Shown one piece after another: positions 1 to 7,742 of a stretch of 22,050 nucleotides of DNA. This DNA is from Lactifluus volemus (Eukaryota > Basidiomycota > Agaricomycetes > Russulales > Russulaceae). The position numbers and the translations under genes are program-made. Each line of letters opens with the position of its first letter. Within the stretch, counting starts at the first letter, position 1. The stretch is taken from positions 1 to 22,050 of the forward strand of contig WTXI01000491.1 of the NCBI GenBank assembly GCA_022376515.1. The letters are read 5' to 3'. The notes beneath the pieces are model-generated. The model worked only from the letters and a program-made list of their open reading frames with translations. It had not been told where the DNA came from and did no database searches.

Positions 1-138
1 AACGCCGCAAATCATGTAAACCATGTCTATGCCATCTACCACAATCCTTCCAGTAGCAGGGTCGACCAATACAACGACTTCACGTCCTTAAGAACACGAA
101 CAGCTGGGCGTGACCACTCACGGATTTCCTGCCGCCCT
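1..138. other. Left-edge sequence with possible coding on either strand, unresolved
   Basis: Both strands are open here and both read like protein. On the plus strand frame 1 is open from base 1 to a TGA at 136-138 and includes the stretch NHVNHVYAIYHNPSSS. On the minus strand one frame reads VDPATGRIVVDGIDM, which resembles the segment after the Walker A motif of ABC transporter nucleotide-binding domains (typically a Gly, then two to four aliphatic residues, then DG and a hydrophobic-Asp pair). No Walker A, signature or Walker B motif is visible on that strand inside the window. At most one reading can be correct. Only the neighbouring contig sequence would decide. Confidence 0.2.
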
Positions 139-563
139 TGACGAGCATCGGGCTACGACTGCGACGTCGAGGAGAATGACTACGGATATTACGTTGACAC
201 GAGAACTTCCAACCCTCCGAGTCTGGGCAGTGCTCAGGCTGAGCAGCGGCATCGTGCTGCATTCGCTTCTCGACCCTCGTTGTTATCTGGTCACGGTCTA
301 CCACTACATCCCTTATGTCTCATTGTTTCCATACCTCACGGGCCATGGTTATTTCTTTCGCATCGCCGATATCTTTGTTCCGCTTCGCTTTGGACTGATT
401 GCAGTGGCGCGACGAAAACCTCGATATTTTCCCTTCCTCCGAGTGACTCTCCCATTTGAGAGAGAACAGTGCGACGAAACTCGTGACGACATACTGAGGG
501 CGCATGAGTCCTTGTCTATTTTGTTCCTGCTCACAACTTCTCGGCTCTGCATCATCGTCTTAG

Positions 564-837
564 CAAAGTTCCTTGCACCGCCATACTTTCGGGAGCGTCC
601 TAGTAGTAGTATGCACTCCAACTTGCCGTCCTACTTCCCATTTCCGCTACTTACACTTTCACCCGCAGGACGCATACCACACAGTTCATGGAATTACACA
701 CCCGCGACTATATCGTGAGTTTATCTATTTCGTTTCAGTCATCTCCGGCTATGCTCCCTCATGCTTGATGGCTTCTAGTCTATGCCATAAAGAAGTGGCC
801 GCTTGCCTCAATTTCCTCTTCTAAGCTCCCTGCGTGA
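564..837 (+). CDS. Possible last three exons of an unidentified gene
   Basis: Three short open blocks fit together as exons: 564-608, 669-714 and 779-837, the last ending at a TGA. The introns between them would be 609-668 (GTATGC..CAG, 60 nt, with a pyrimidine-rich 3' half) and 715-778 (GTGAGT..TAG, 64 nt), both ordinary for this genome. The joined reading includes HRHTFGSVLVVV followed by DAYHTVHGITHPRLY and then AIKKWPLASISSS. An AATAAA at 914-919 would suit polyadenylation. I do not recognise the protein and found no convincing upstream exon: the frame before 564 meets a TAG, and the donor of the preceding intron is unclear. It may be the 3' end of a gene starting left of the window, or a chance fit. 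Confidence 0.25.
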
Positions 838-1943
838 AACTTTCAGCTAGAAATGCCACCACCTCCAAGTGGTAGGTGGGCCGCCCAGCATTGTTATCAC
901 GCATGTGATACAAAATAAAACCCCGACGTGAGACTTCTACGCTTACGCACACGTAAAACTCAGAATGGACATCAAGGTATCACGAGACGATGGTGAGCGA
1001 ATTTTAGGCACCTTGAAGGTTAACTTTAACCTAACCTTCTCGGCCTGTGGTGAAAATACTGCAGAAAGCGAGAATAAAGCAGAAAATTCTGAGTCGTAAT
1101 ATCGCCAGGAGACACCAACAGACATCTGGACCACGGTCTGACAGTGCCCACGATCGTGACAAATTTTATTGGCTTGCCGGAACTGCCGCACTTACCGCTT
1201 CCCACAGGCTGATCATTTTGACCAGGCCTTGACTTTCAAAAGTCTGAATGAGAGATGCGATGCGACCTCGTGTCACTTTGGCTGAGTCCAGCAGAGTCTG
1301 CCAGTGAGCGCAGAAAATGAGTACCAGTGTAGCGCTACCTCATGCAGTGGATAATCGATAATCCCGGGCCCTCGCCGTCTTTCCCCAAGTATGGTACAAC
1401 TGATGCACAGCGATCAGGACACCATGTCTGGCGTCTACTAGTATGAAAATTCAGGATGATGAAAGGTAACCAGACCCTTTTTCCCTCTTATCCTGCTTTT
1501 CCTCATCCCATCGCCTTCGTACTCTGGCAACAACCCCTAGACCATCGTTGTGCACCGAGTTGAGCACTCTGTTCCGCTTCGTGCTCACATCCACAAAATG
1601 TTTTATCGTCGTTAGCTCTCTCTTCAAGTTGTCCAAGTCCTCACATGTGCATAAAAACTGCTGCAGTGGAGATCACATTCCAGACCCTCTGCTTCAAGCT
1701 CCAGGGATTCCAATTTTCTCTGCCAATACCCTTCCCAGTTTTGGAGGTATGCCACAGGCAGTATACTACGCAAGTACAATTAATCCATTTTGGCTTTCAG
1801 AGGGTTACGGGGATCACAAGGGCGCGCATATGAAGTCACTGAAGTGGCGACGGCACACTCAAGGTCACCGCTAACAGACGTATGATATCTCGGATCAAAC
1901 TCGGCCCTGGCGGCACACACATTATCATGGAACCCCGACCAAC

Positions 1944-2030
1944 GCTCGCTTATGGAGCTCAAATCCCGCAAAGCTCGCTTACGTCGCCTGAGTCTCATGC
2001 GGCTCGCTTACAGAGCTCGAGCCGACTCCA
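1944..2030 (+). repeat. Three 29-base periodic units sharing GCTCGCTTA
   Basis: The 9-mer GCTCGCTTA occurs at 1944-1952, 1973-1981 and 2002-2010, so the starts are exactly 29 bases apart. The rest of each unit has diverged, although units 1 and 3 also share a GAGCTC shortly after the 9-mer. This fits an old, degraded tandem duplication or evenly spaced protein-binding sites. It is not a CRISPR array: the shared core is too short and there are only three units. Confidence 0.5.
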
Positions 2031-2784
2031 CCATCCGCTAAAAAACAAACTTGAGCACCCCCGAACTGAACATCCTTCGCTCACGCGGGATATACTAGTA
2101 TTCCGTATATTTAATCTCATCGCCTATATAGGTCCGAGATGTAGCTGAAATTTTGCATTGGGACGTTTCGTCGGAATTATTTCCATACGTAATTGTTCCT
2201 CAGGAACACCCAAGCGACCCGCTCCAATCACTGCATAAAAATCGAAGTCAGGGGATTTTCCCTTAGATGGATGCGACACTGCACTGGCAAGTGAGGCGCA
2301 AGATATCAACGTATCATCGGTCGACAACCTCTCTCTTCTAGCCTACGCATATCTCTGCCTATGTATTTGCCAAGCCAGATCATCAGGGTGGCAGGCAGTG
2401 TGGTGCGGATTCTCCGCTCATGTCCGCGGTTGTGGAGAATCTGTTCTTCCAGGCGTCGTCTATTTTGAAACCTTGTCAGAGGACAGTACGAAAGAGACGA
2501 AACTAGAAAAAAATTTCACCGGCTTCCTCCTCAACTTCATGTGAATTGAGATAAGCCTTCAACAGCTGCGGACAGGTCACGGTAGATAGCCGAGTCGAAA
2601 AATTAATCTTGGCCCAGCAGCCTAGCCCTAGCGCTGTGATAAGCGCGAACCTAGTTAGCGTCCCTGTGATGTTTCTGATGGTATGCCAATGCCGGTTGAA
2701 ACCAGACTATGCTACATCCCACGAAAAGCGATGATACCACGGAACCCGGGAATTGGTTGAAGAGAAAATGGTTTTTGCGGCCTT

Positions 2785-2804
2785 TTTATTTATTAATAAA
2801 TAAA
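2785..2804. repeat. Perfect 20-base AT-only palindrome
   Basis: TTTATTTATTAATAAATAAA is its own reverse complement, centred between 2794 and 2795. It could extrude as a hairpin or be a fossil of an insertion target, but nothing nearby indicates a function. Confidence 0.7.
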
Positions 2805-3005
2805 TGGCAGTGGGACCGACGACCGGCACGCACGCAAGTGCAGAAGTCCTTGCGGACAATCCAGCATAGCCATCAGACTGCGATCCCATCCTACATTTTC
2901 AGTGCTGTACTGCATACATTCAAGGTGGCGCTGCGGAGTTTGGGTATTATCTTGGCCTAAGGTTAGGGGCCGATTCGTATGCTCCACAGCCTCGTGCAAC
3001 TGAGC

Positions 3006-3060
3006 ATATAAGGACCTCAACACTCAACGACGGTGCCACAACTCACCCTCCTCAGTCATA
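3006..3060 (+). promoter_or_regulatory. Putative core promoter of the Cys-tailed mini-gene
   Basis: An ATATAAG box at 3006-3012 sits 74 bases before the ATG at 3086. A CT-rich, ACTCACCCTCC-type stretch (about 3041-3055) lies between them, as expected for a fungal transcription start region. The TATA box and the pyrimidine-rich leader suggest a well-expressed or inducible gene. No specific transcription factor site is claimed. Confidence 0.45.
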
Positions 3061-3085
3061 TTTCTATTTCTCTACACACCGAATT

Positions 3086-3371
3086 ATGTCGACCGCCAAT
3101 GTTGCGTACCCCCCTACCGCGCATGTCTACCATGACGATTCGGCGCAAAAACCAGTTATCACAAATGTTCAACCACGCGCTGGAGCCGAGATGACTCTTG
3201 GTTCTGACAATAATGGGGCTCGAAGCGGAAAGGTCGATCGTCTACGGGGAGGTTGTGTCCCGTGTCCGGTATGTCCCGTTATATTTCATGTCTTTCTACG
3301 TCCCCGCTGACCTATGCCTTCAGGATGGAAGTGTTTGTTGGATCATTCCCATACCGTGTTGCTGCTGCTAA
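3086..3371 (+). CDS. Small protein with RLRGG motif and Cys-rich C-terminal tail
   Basis: The gene has two exons, 3086-3268 and 3324-3371, encoding 76 residues. The intron 3269-3323 (55 nt) has a GTATGT donor, a CTGAC branch site and a CAG acceptor. Reading through it would lose the Cys tail. The N-terminal half is Tyr/Pro-, Asn- and Gly-containing, has no signal peptide and looks disordered. It is followed by RLRGGC at residues 52-57, VPCPDG spanning the splice junction, and then a hydrophobic stretch (WIIPIP) ending in four consecutive cysteines at the terminus. From memory, small proteins with an RLRGG motif and a Cys-rich end occur repeatedly in Agaricomycetes with no known role. The tail suggests membrane attachment through acylated cysteines or metal binding; this is inference. 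RLRGG matches the end of ubiquitin, but there is no ubiquitin fold here. Confidence 0.75.
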
Positions 3372-3697
3372 GGGTTGTCACACGATGATTTGGGTAGCAC
3401 CTATCACGGTCGCAATAATCATGTTATAATCCAGCGGACTTGACCCGTAGTTACGGAGACCTCAACGATGTATGTACTGTATGTATGGGGAGGGCAAATG
3501 GCTCGGCCAAGCACACGTGACGGACGCGTCTGCATTATTTTGACTTTGTTTGTCTCTCTCTCGTGCACTTGGAGGCGGAGGGATGGAATGCTTGTCAAGT
3601 GTGTGCAGTATTGGACTCCAACGTCCACATTCAACATCCACGTTGAGAACAACTACACAACACACGCCAATACGGCATTCACGCTCGTTTATCTATC

Positions 3698-5353
3698 ATG
3701 TCTATCTTCAGTCGCGCTTCCTTCATAATTATCGCTATTTCTGCTCCCGTGCTAGCAGCCATCGGCAACCCTAGTAACTACTACCCTCCCTATCAACCGC
3801 CCAATATTCCAGGAAAGCAGATCATCCCGCCAGGCTACGGCGACATCTTGGCGGGTGGTAAACTGAATGTGCTTCAGATCAAGCACCCTGAAGCGACCAA
3901 CCAACCCCAAGCTACGCCGGCTTACACACCGCCCACGGATTCACCCGCGGCCTACGATCAACCCACCTATGACTCACCAGATGTCCTCCCTCCACCAGCT
4001 GAGAATCCTCCTACTGTCAGTGAGGATCAGGCGCACAATCCGCTCAAGGTCGGCACTGTGGTAAACAAGTTGCCCGTCGGAACTACAGCCCCTGGCCAGA
4101 AATCCAGCAACCCTCCGGCCGAGGATATCCCTGCATATGTACCTAAGTACACCCCCACATACGATGAACCAGCCGTTCCGAAATGGGGCTACTATGGAAA
4201 GCCTTCGCCGCTGCCACACAATATGGATCGTCGCAATGCACCACGAGTTGCTCGTACGAAAGTTGGCAAGAACGTGAAGCCCATTCCTCTCAAAGGAAGA
4301 CACACCCATCGCCGCTTTCCATCCTTGAAGAGACAGCATCTGGGACAGGACGCTATTGTTCCAGTTACTGTGAACATGATATCGGGTGCAACGCATGCGT
4401 CGACTACTAGCAGCGTACTGACCACTAGCAGTGCGTTGGCCACTACGACCGCCAGTGCACTGGCAACCAGCCTGTCACCCGGCAACAGAGTTTCCACTTC
4501 CAATGGCGGAGTGAGCCATCCGGGGACCACGACGCCAAGCTTAGGGACGTCAACCATACCAACGCCGTCCTATTGGGAGGGACAGCATCAGGCAAGCCTC
4601 GACGCCGGCGGGTCGGCACCTCACAGGAGCAAGGCCGCAGTCGTCGTTTCCGTCATCAGCATCATTGTTGGCTTGATTGTACTCGTCCTTATCGTCAGGC
4701 TCACCAGCAATGCGCTGCGCAAACGCAAATACCCAGCAGGACTCGGAAAGTATGACGAGCATAGTAGCAAGGAAGGGTTGATCACAGATACGTCCGAAAA
4801 AGTTCATTTCGAGACACACGACGTCATTGTTACCCGTCCGGACGGCTCTGAGATATCACCGCTTGATCACAGTCGTGGTGATTCACCATCCCCACCACTA
4901 TTTGTCCCTCGCGTAATGGGTTCTAGTTTGCCACCTACCCCGATGCCAACATTTGCGCCACCTCCTGTACCCGCAATTCCGTTAGTGATGCCATATGTGA
5001 AGCTCCTATCTCCGACAGCCAACCTCGCAAACCAGAATCTCGTGCCAAACAGGGCTTCTGCCGCATCCGAGACGATGTCAATGTCTACGAGTACAACAGA
5101 CGTCTCTGTGAGAAGATCGGCTTCAGACGGGTCGGCCATGGGAAGACAGTTATCTCACCGTCGCATGCGTAGCGCGCCCGGATCTGTTGTATGGAGCGCG
5201 CGTAGCAGTCGGGCAACAGGCAAATTTACGTCAGGAATAAGTGACGAGGAGGGTTATTGGGATTCAGTGGATGTGTGCGGATCGGAGAGCGTCAGCCGTA
5301 TGGCTTGCAGGTCATCAAGGGGGAGGAGTGTAGCGATGAGCATGATGTGGTAG
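3698..5353 (+). CDS. Single-pass type I membrane protein with Pro/Tyr-rich and Ser/Thr-rich ectodomain
   Basis: This is a single exon of 551 residues. Residues 1-20 form a clear signal peptide (hydrophobic FIIIAISAPVLA, then Ala-Ile-Gly). Residues 21-170 are rich in Pro, Tyr and Asp with loose Y-x-P-P/Y-D-x-P repeats. A basic patch ends in a dibasic Lys-Arg at 211-212, a possible Kex2-type cleavage site. Residues 225-300 are very Ser/Thr-rich, as expected for an O-mannosylated stalk. One membrane helix runs from about 313 to 337 (AVVVSVISIIVGLIVLVLIV), followed by basic residues. The cytosolic tail to 551 is Ser-rich and disordered. The layout (signal, Ser/Thr stalk, single helix, cytosolic tail) resembles fungal wall-stress sensors of the Mid2/Wsc kind, but no WSC domain is present and I assign no function. 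The stop lies only about 100 bases before the CDC20 start. Confidence 0.85.
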   Translation: MSIFSRASFIIIAISAPVLAAIGNPSNYYPPYQPPNIPGKQIIPPGYGDILAGGKLNVLQIKHPEATNQPQATPAYTPPTDSPAAYDQPTYDSPDVLPPPAENPPTVSEDQAHNPLKVGTVVNKLPVGTTAPGQKSSNPPAEDIPAYVPKYTPTYDEPAVPKWGYYGKPSPLPHNMDRRNAPRVARTKVGKNVKPIPLKGRHTHRRFPSLKRQHLGQDAIVPVTVNMISGATHASTTSSVLTTSSALATTTASALATSLSPGNRVSTSNGGVSHPGTTTPSLGTSTIPTPSYWEGQHQASLDAGGSAPHRSKAAVVVSVISIIVGLIVLVLIVRLTSNALRKRKYPAGLGKYDEHSSKEGLITDTSEKVHFETHDVIVTRPDGSEISPLDHSRGDSPSPPLFVPRVMGSSLPPTPMPTFAPPPVPAIPLVMPYVKLLSPTANLANQNLVPNRASAASETMSMSTSTTDVSVRRSASDGSAMGRQLSHRRMRSAPGSVVWSARSSRATGKFTSGISDEEGYWDSVDVCGSESVSRMACRSSRGRSVAMSMMW

Positions 5354-5456
5354 GGACTTTGTAGACTAGTAGTAAGTTAGTTCTTGTGGACGCGGCCACG
5401 TGATGTTGGAAACATAAGACGCGGTTTAGAAACGAGGCTGGTTCAAATCTCACAAT

Positions 5457-7239
5457 ATGGCCTACCCAAAAACACCTACTCGTCACCGTTCCCGCTCAGA
5501 TGTTGCAAAGACACCAATGACCCCGTCTCTCATCTACGCTCTCAATAATATCTCCATTTCGTCTCCTTCCACTAAAACAGGCGGAAACAAATCCTCGAAA
5601 TATTCCCTCGCTGATATTAGTAACCCTTTCATCTCGAAGTCACGTCCAGTCTCTCCTGTGAAGCGTGCAACCTCGAGCTCCATACAAGTATCAGAATCCT
5701 TAAAACGACAGGCCAGCTCAGGGGTAATCCGCAAGGGTGGCGTGGAATCAAAACTGGATGTCGTATCGAGGGATTATGTACCGCCACCAAAATCGGAGGC
5801 GAAACGCTCCCGCTCTACTCCAGCTATGGTCCGTTCAGCGTACCAAATTCACACGTTGCGAAGGTTTAAACTGACCAGCTTTGAAGCGAGATTCTCGTGA
5901 CCGGTTCATCACTAATCGAGAAGTAACCGAGGTCGCTGCAACCCTTGACCTCGTATCATTAAACCCAAAGTCGAGCTCACCAGGACATACAGCCCGCCTC
6001 GTTGCAGCGACCGGCGTGCCCTTGAATAAGCGAGTGCTCGCGTTTCACGAGGCCCCGCCAGTCGCATCGGATACCACTCTCACCCAACAGCGCGAGCTCG
6101 CACGTCCACTATATACTCGGCCTGGTACCCTGCCGTCATCGTCGGGTGTGGTGACGAACCGGTCGAGGAAGATCGCGACACAGCCTGAGCGTGTGCTTGA
6201 TGCACCAGGAATGGTCGATGACTTCTACCTCAACCTATTGTCATGGTCCGTGCAGAACGTGGTCGCTGTCGCGCTTTCGGAGAACACGTATATCTGGAGG
6301 GCAGACACGGGCACGGTGGTGCAAGTCGGCGAGGCACCAGAAGGCACCTATGTCTCCTCGGTGAACTTCTCAAACGACGGTGCATTTCTTGGGGTAGGTA
6401 TCGGAACGGGCGAGGTTGAGCTATGGGACGTCGAAACCGGGCAGAGGCTGCGTTCGATGGGCGGACACCAGGCCCAAATCGCGGCACTCAGTTGGCACGG
6501 GCATATCCTGAGCTCGGCATGTGGAGACGGGAGCATCTGGCATCATGACGTTCGAGTTGCAAGGCACAAGGTGATGGAGCTCCTTGAGCACAACGGTGAA
6601 GTGTGTGGGCTTACGTGGAGAACGGATGGAGAACTCCTGGCGAGTGGTGGCAATGACAATGTCGTGAACATCTGGGATGGTCGTGTAGGTGATGTCACAG
6701 AGGGTTCGAGAGGCGTCGTGCGATGGACGAAGCGAAATCACACGGCAGCAGTCAAGGCAAATTTGTTTCTTTTACATAGCTCTGGCACACGCGCTAATTT
6801 TGTTTTTTTATAGGCTCTTGCGTGGTGTCCGTGGCAGCCATCCCTTCTCGCATCGGGTGGCGGCACCAACGATGCTACAGTCCACATCTGGAACAGCACC
6901 ACAGGCGGGAGATTGCACACGTTGAAAACTCCGTCGCAAGTCACGTCGATCCAGTGGTCACCGCACAAGAAAGAATTCTTGACAACCCACGGATATCCAA
7001 CGAACGCAATCATGGTGCATGCGTACCCATCACTCGGGCCCGTGGCGGAGATCCGGGACGCGCATGACTCGCGAGTGCTCTTTAGTTGCATTAGCCCCGC
7101 TGGTGACATGGTGTGCACGGGCGCGGGCGATGAGAATCTCAAGTTTTGGCGGATATGGGAGGTACCTACGGCGAAGAAAAAGAAGGAGAGTAAAGAGGGA
7201 AGGAGTCTGACAGGGTCCGGAATCTTGTCTTTGCGATGA
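5457..7239 (+). CDS. CDC20: Cdc20/Fizzy-type WD40 activator of the anaphase-promoting complex
   Basis: Cdc20 binds APC/C and recruits securin and B-type cyclins for ubiquitination. It is inhibited by Mad2/BubR1 (Mad3) in the spindle checkpoint. Proposed exons are 5457-5828, 5887-6756 and 6814-7239, giving 555 residues (human Cdc20 is 499). Visible marks are a C-box-like DRFITNR at 129-135, a Mad2-binding-motif-like KRVLAFHEAPP at 172-182, and the propeller entry RVLDAPGMVDDFYLNLLSW from about 228. Diagnostic blade signatures follow: LASGGNDNVVNIWDG, ALAWCPWQPSLLASGGG and GAGDENLKFWR. Intron 1 (GTCCGT..AAG, 58 nt) is inferred; an alternative acceptor is CAG at 5876-5878. Intron 2 begins with GC, not GT. 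The C-box has Thr where Pro is usual, and the protein ends in Leu-Arg where activators normally end in Ile-Arg. Cdh1 is less likely because the blade wording matches Cdc20. Confidence 0.93.
6757..6813 (+). other. Apparent GC-AG intron in CDC20
   Basis: The conserved Cdc20 segment AVK/ALAWCPWQ is recovered only if this 57-base stretch is removed. It starts AAG|GCAAAT and ends TTTATAG|GCT, with a CTAAT branch-like site at 6794-6798 and a T-rich run before the acceptor. The flanking AAG|GCAA matches the strong context usual for GC donors. A GT donor six bases earlier (at 6751) would also keep the frame but would delete the conserved Val-Lys. Confidence 0.75.
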
Positions 7240-7742
7240 ACAAGCTTTAACTGAATCTATCACTTTTTCTTACATCCGTTCATACTTTCTGCCCGAGCGA
7301 GCCCGTGTTTTACCTTTCGGGTTATGGTACGGTACAGCAGATGAGCTGGATCGTGTCGTCCATTCGCTTTGTGACATTACTGCTTCACCTGAACGGTGGC
7401 ATACTTTGACTGTTTCTGTTGGCTACGATGTAGTACTTCCCCTTCTTCTGTCGTCCTGGTGCCGGCAAAGGACCCGCACCTTTCACGGGACTATTACAAC
7501 CGCATGGGATATATAATGTACTTGTAGCACCTCTTAAGTTGCGATAAACTTGAACGTAATTCTATACAGGCTCAGCAAGCATCCCTTTGGGGTGAGGGAG
7601 CGCTCCAGTACCAACGTTATACTTGTCACCGCTATGTAGTTTATGTTCCCCGGGAACTGATTCACCCAGGTTCTTGGGGAAGGATTTGCCAGAAGCAGAT
7701 CGTGATCTGCTACCCGCATGAACACCGATGCCGCAAATGTCG
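7240..7742. other. CDC20 3' region, no gene seen
   Basis: This is the space between the CDC20 stop and the last codon of the minus-strand membrane-protein remnant. Two convergent 3' untranslated regions would be expected here. No gene is supportable. Confidence 0.5.

Larger units (their letters stand above)
840..3004. other. About 2.2 kb with no convincing gene
   Basis: Only short open frames occur here, none with recognisable motifs or a consistent exon chain. Small structures seen are a 16-base palindrome at 1017-1032 (arms AGGTTAA/TTAACCT), three copies of GCTCGCTTA exactly 29 bases apart (1944, 1973, 2002), an 8-base inverted repeat at 2408-2415/2434-2441, and a perfect 20-base AT palindrome at 2785-2804. 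A TATA-like stretch lies around 2103-2132 but no gene follows it. The segment may be intergenic sequence or an eroded mobile element, but no terminal repeats or transposase motifs were found. Confidence 0.5.

Noticed and set aside
110..718. Plus-strand open frame of 202 codons
   Set aside because: The composition looks random. Within it, a better-supported exon chain in another frame (564-608, 669-714) uses good splice sites.
1944..2030. CRISPR-like regular spacing
   Set aside because: The shared core is only nine bases in three units, the context is a eukaryotic genome, and no cas genes are present.
4192..4557. Minus-strand frames opposite the membrane-protein gene
   Set aside because: They are shadows of the Ser/Thr- and Pro-rich coding sequence on the plus strand; the Val/Leu richness mirrors its codons.
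5436..5456. GGTTCAAATCTC resembling a tRNA T-arm/B box
   Set aside because: No A box or cloverleaf could be found upstream, and the site is the CDC20 leader.
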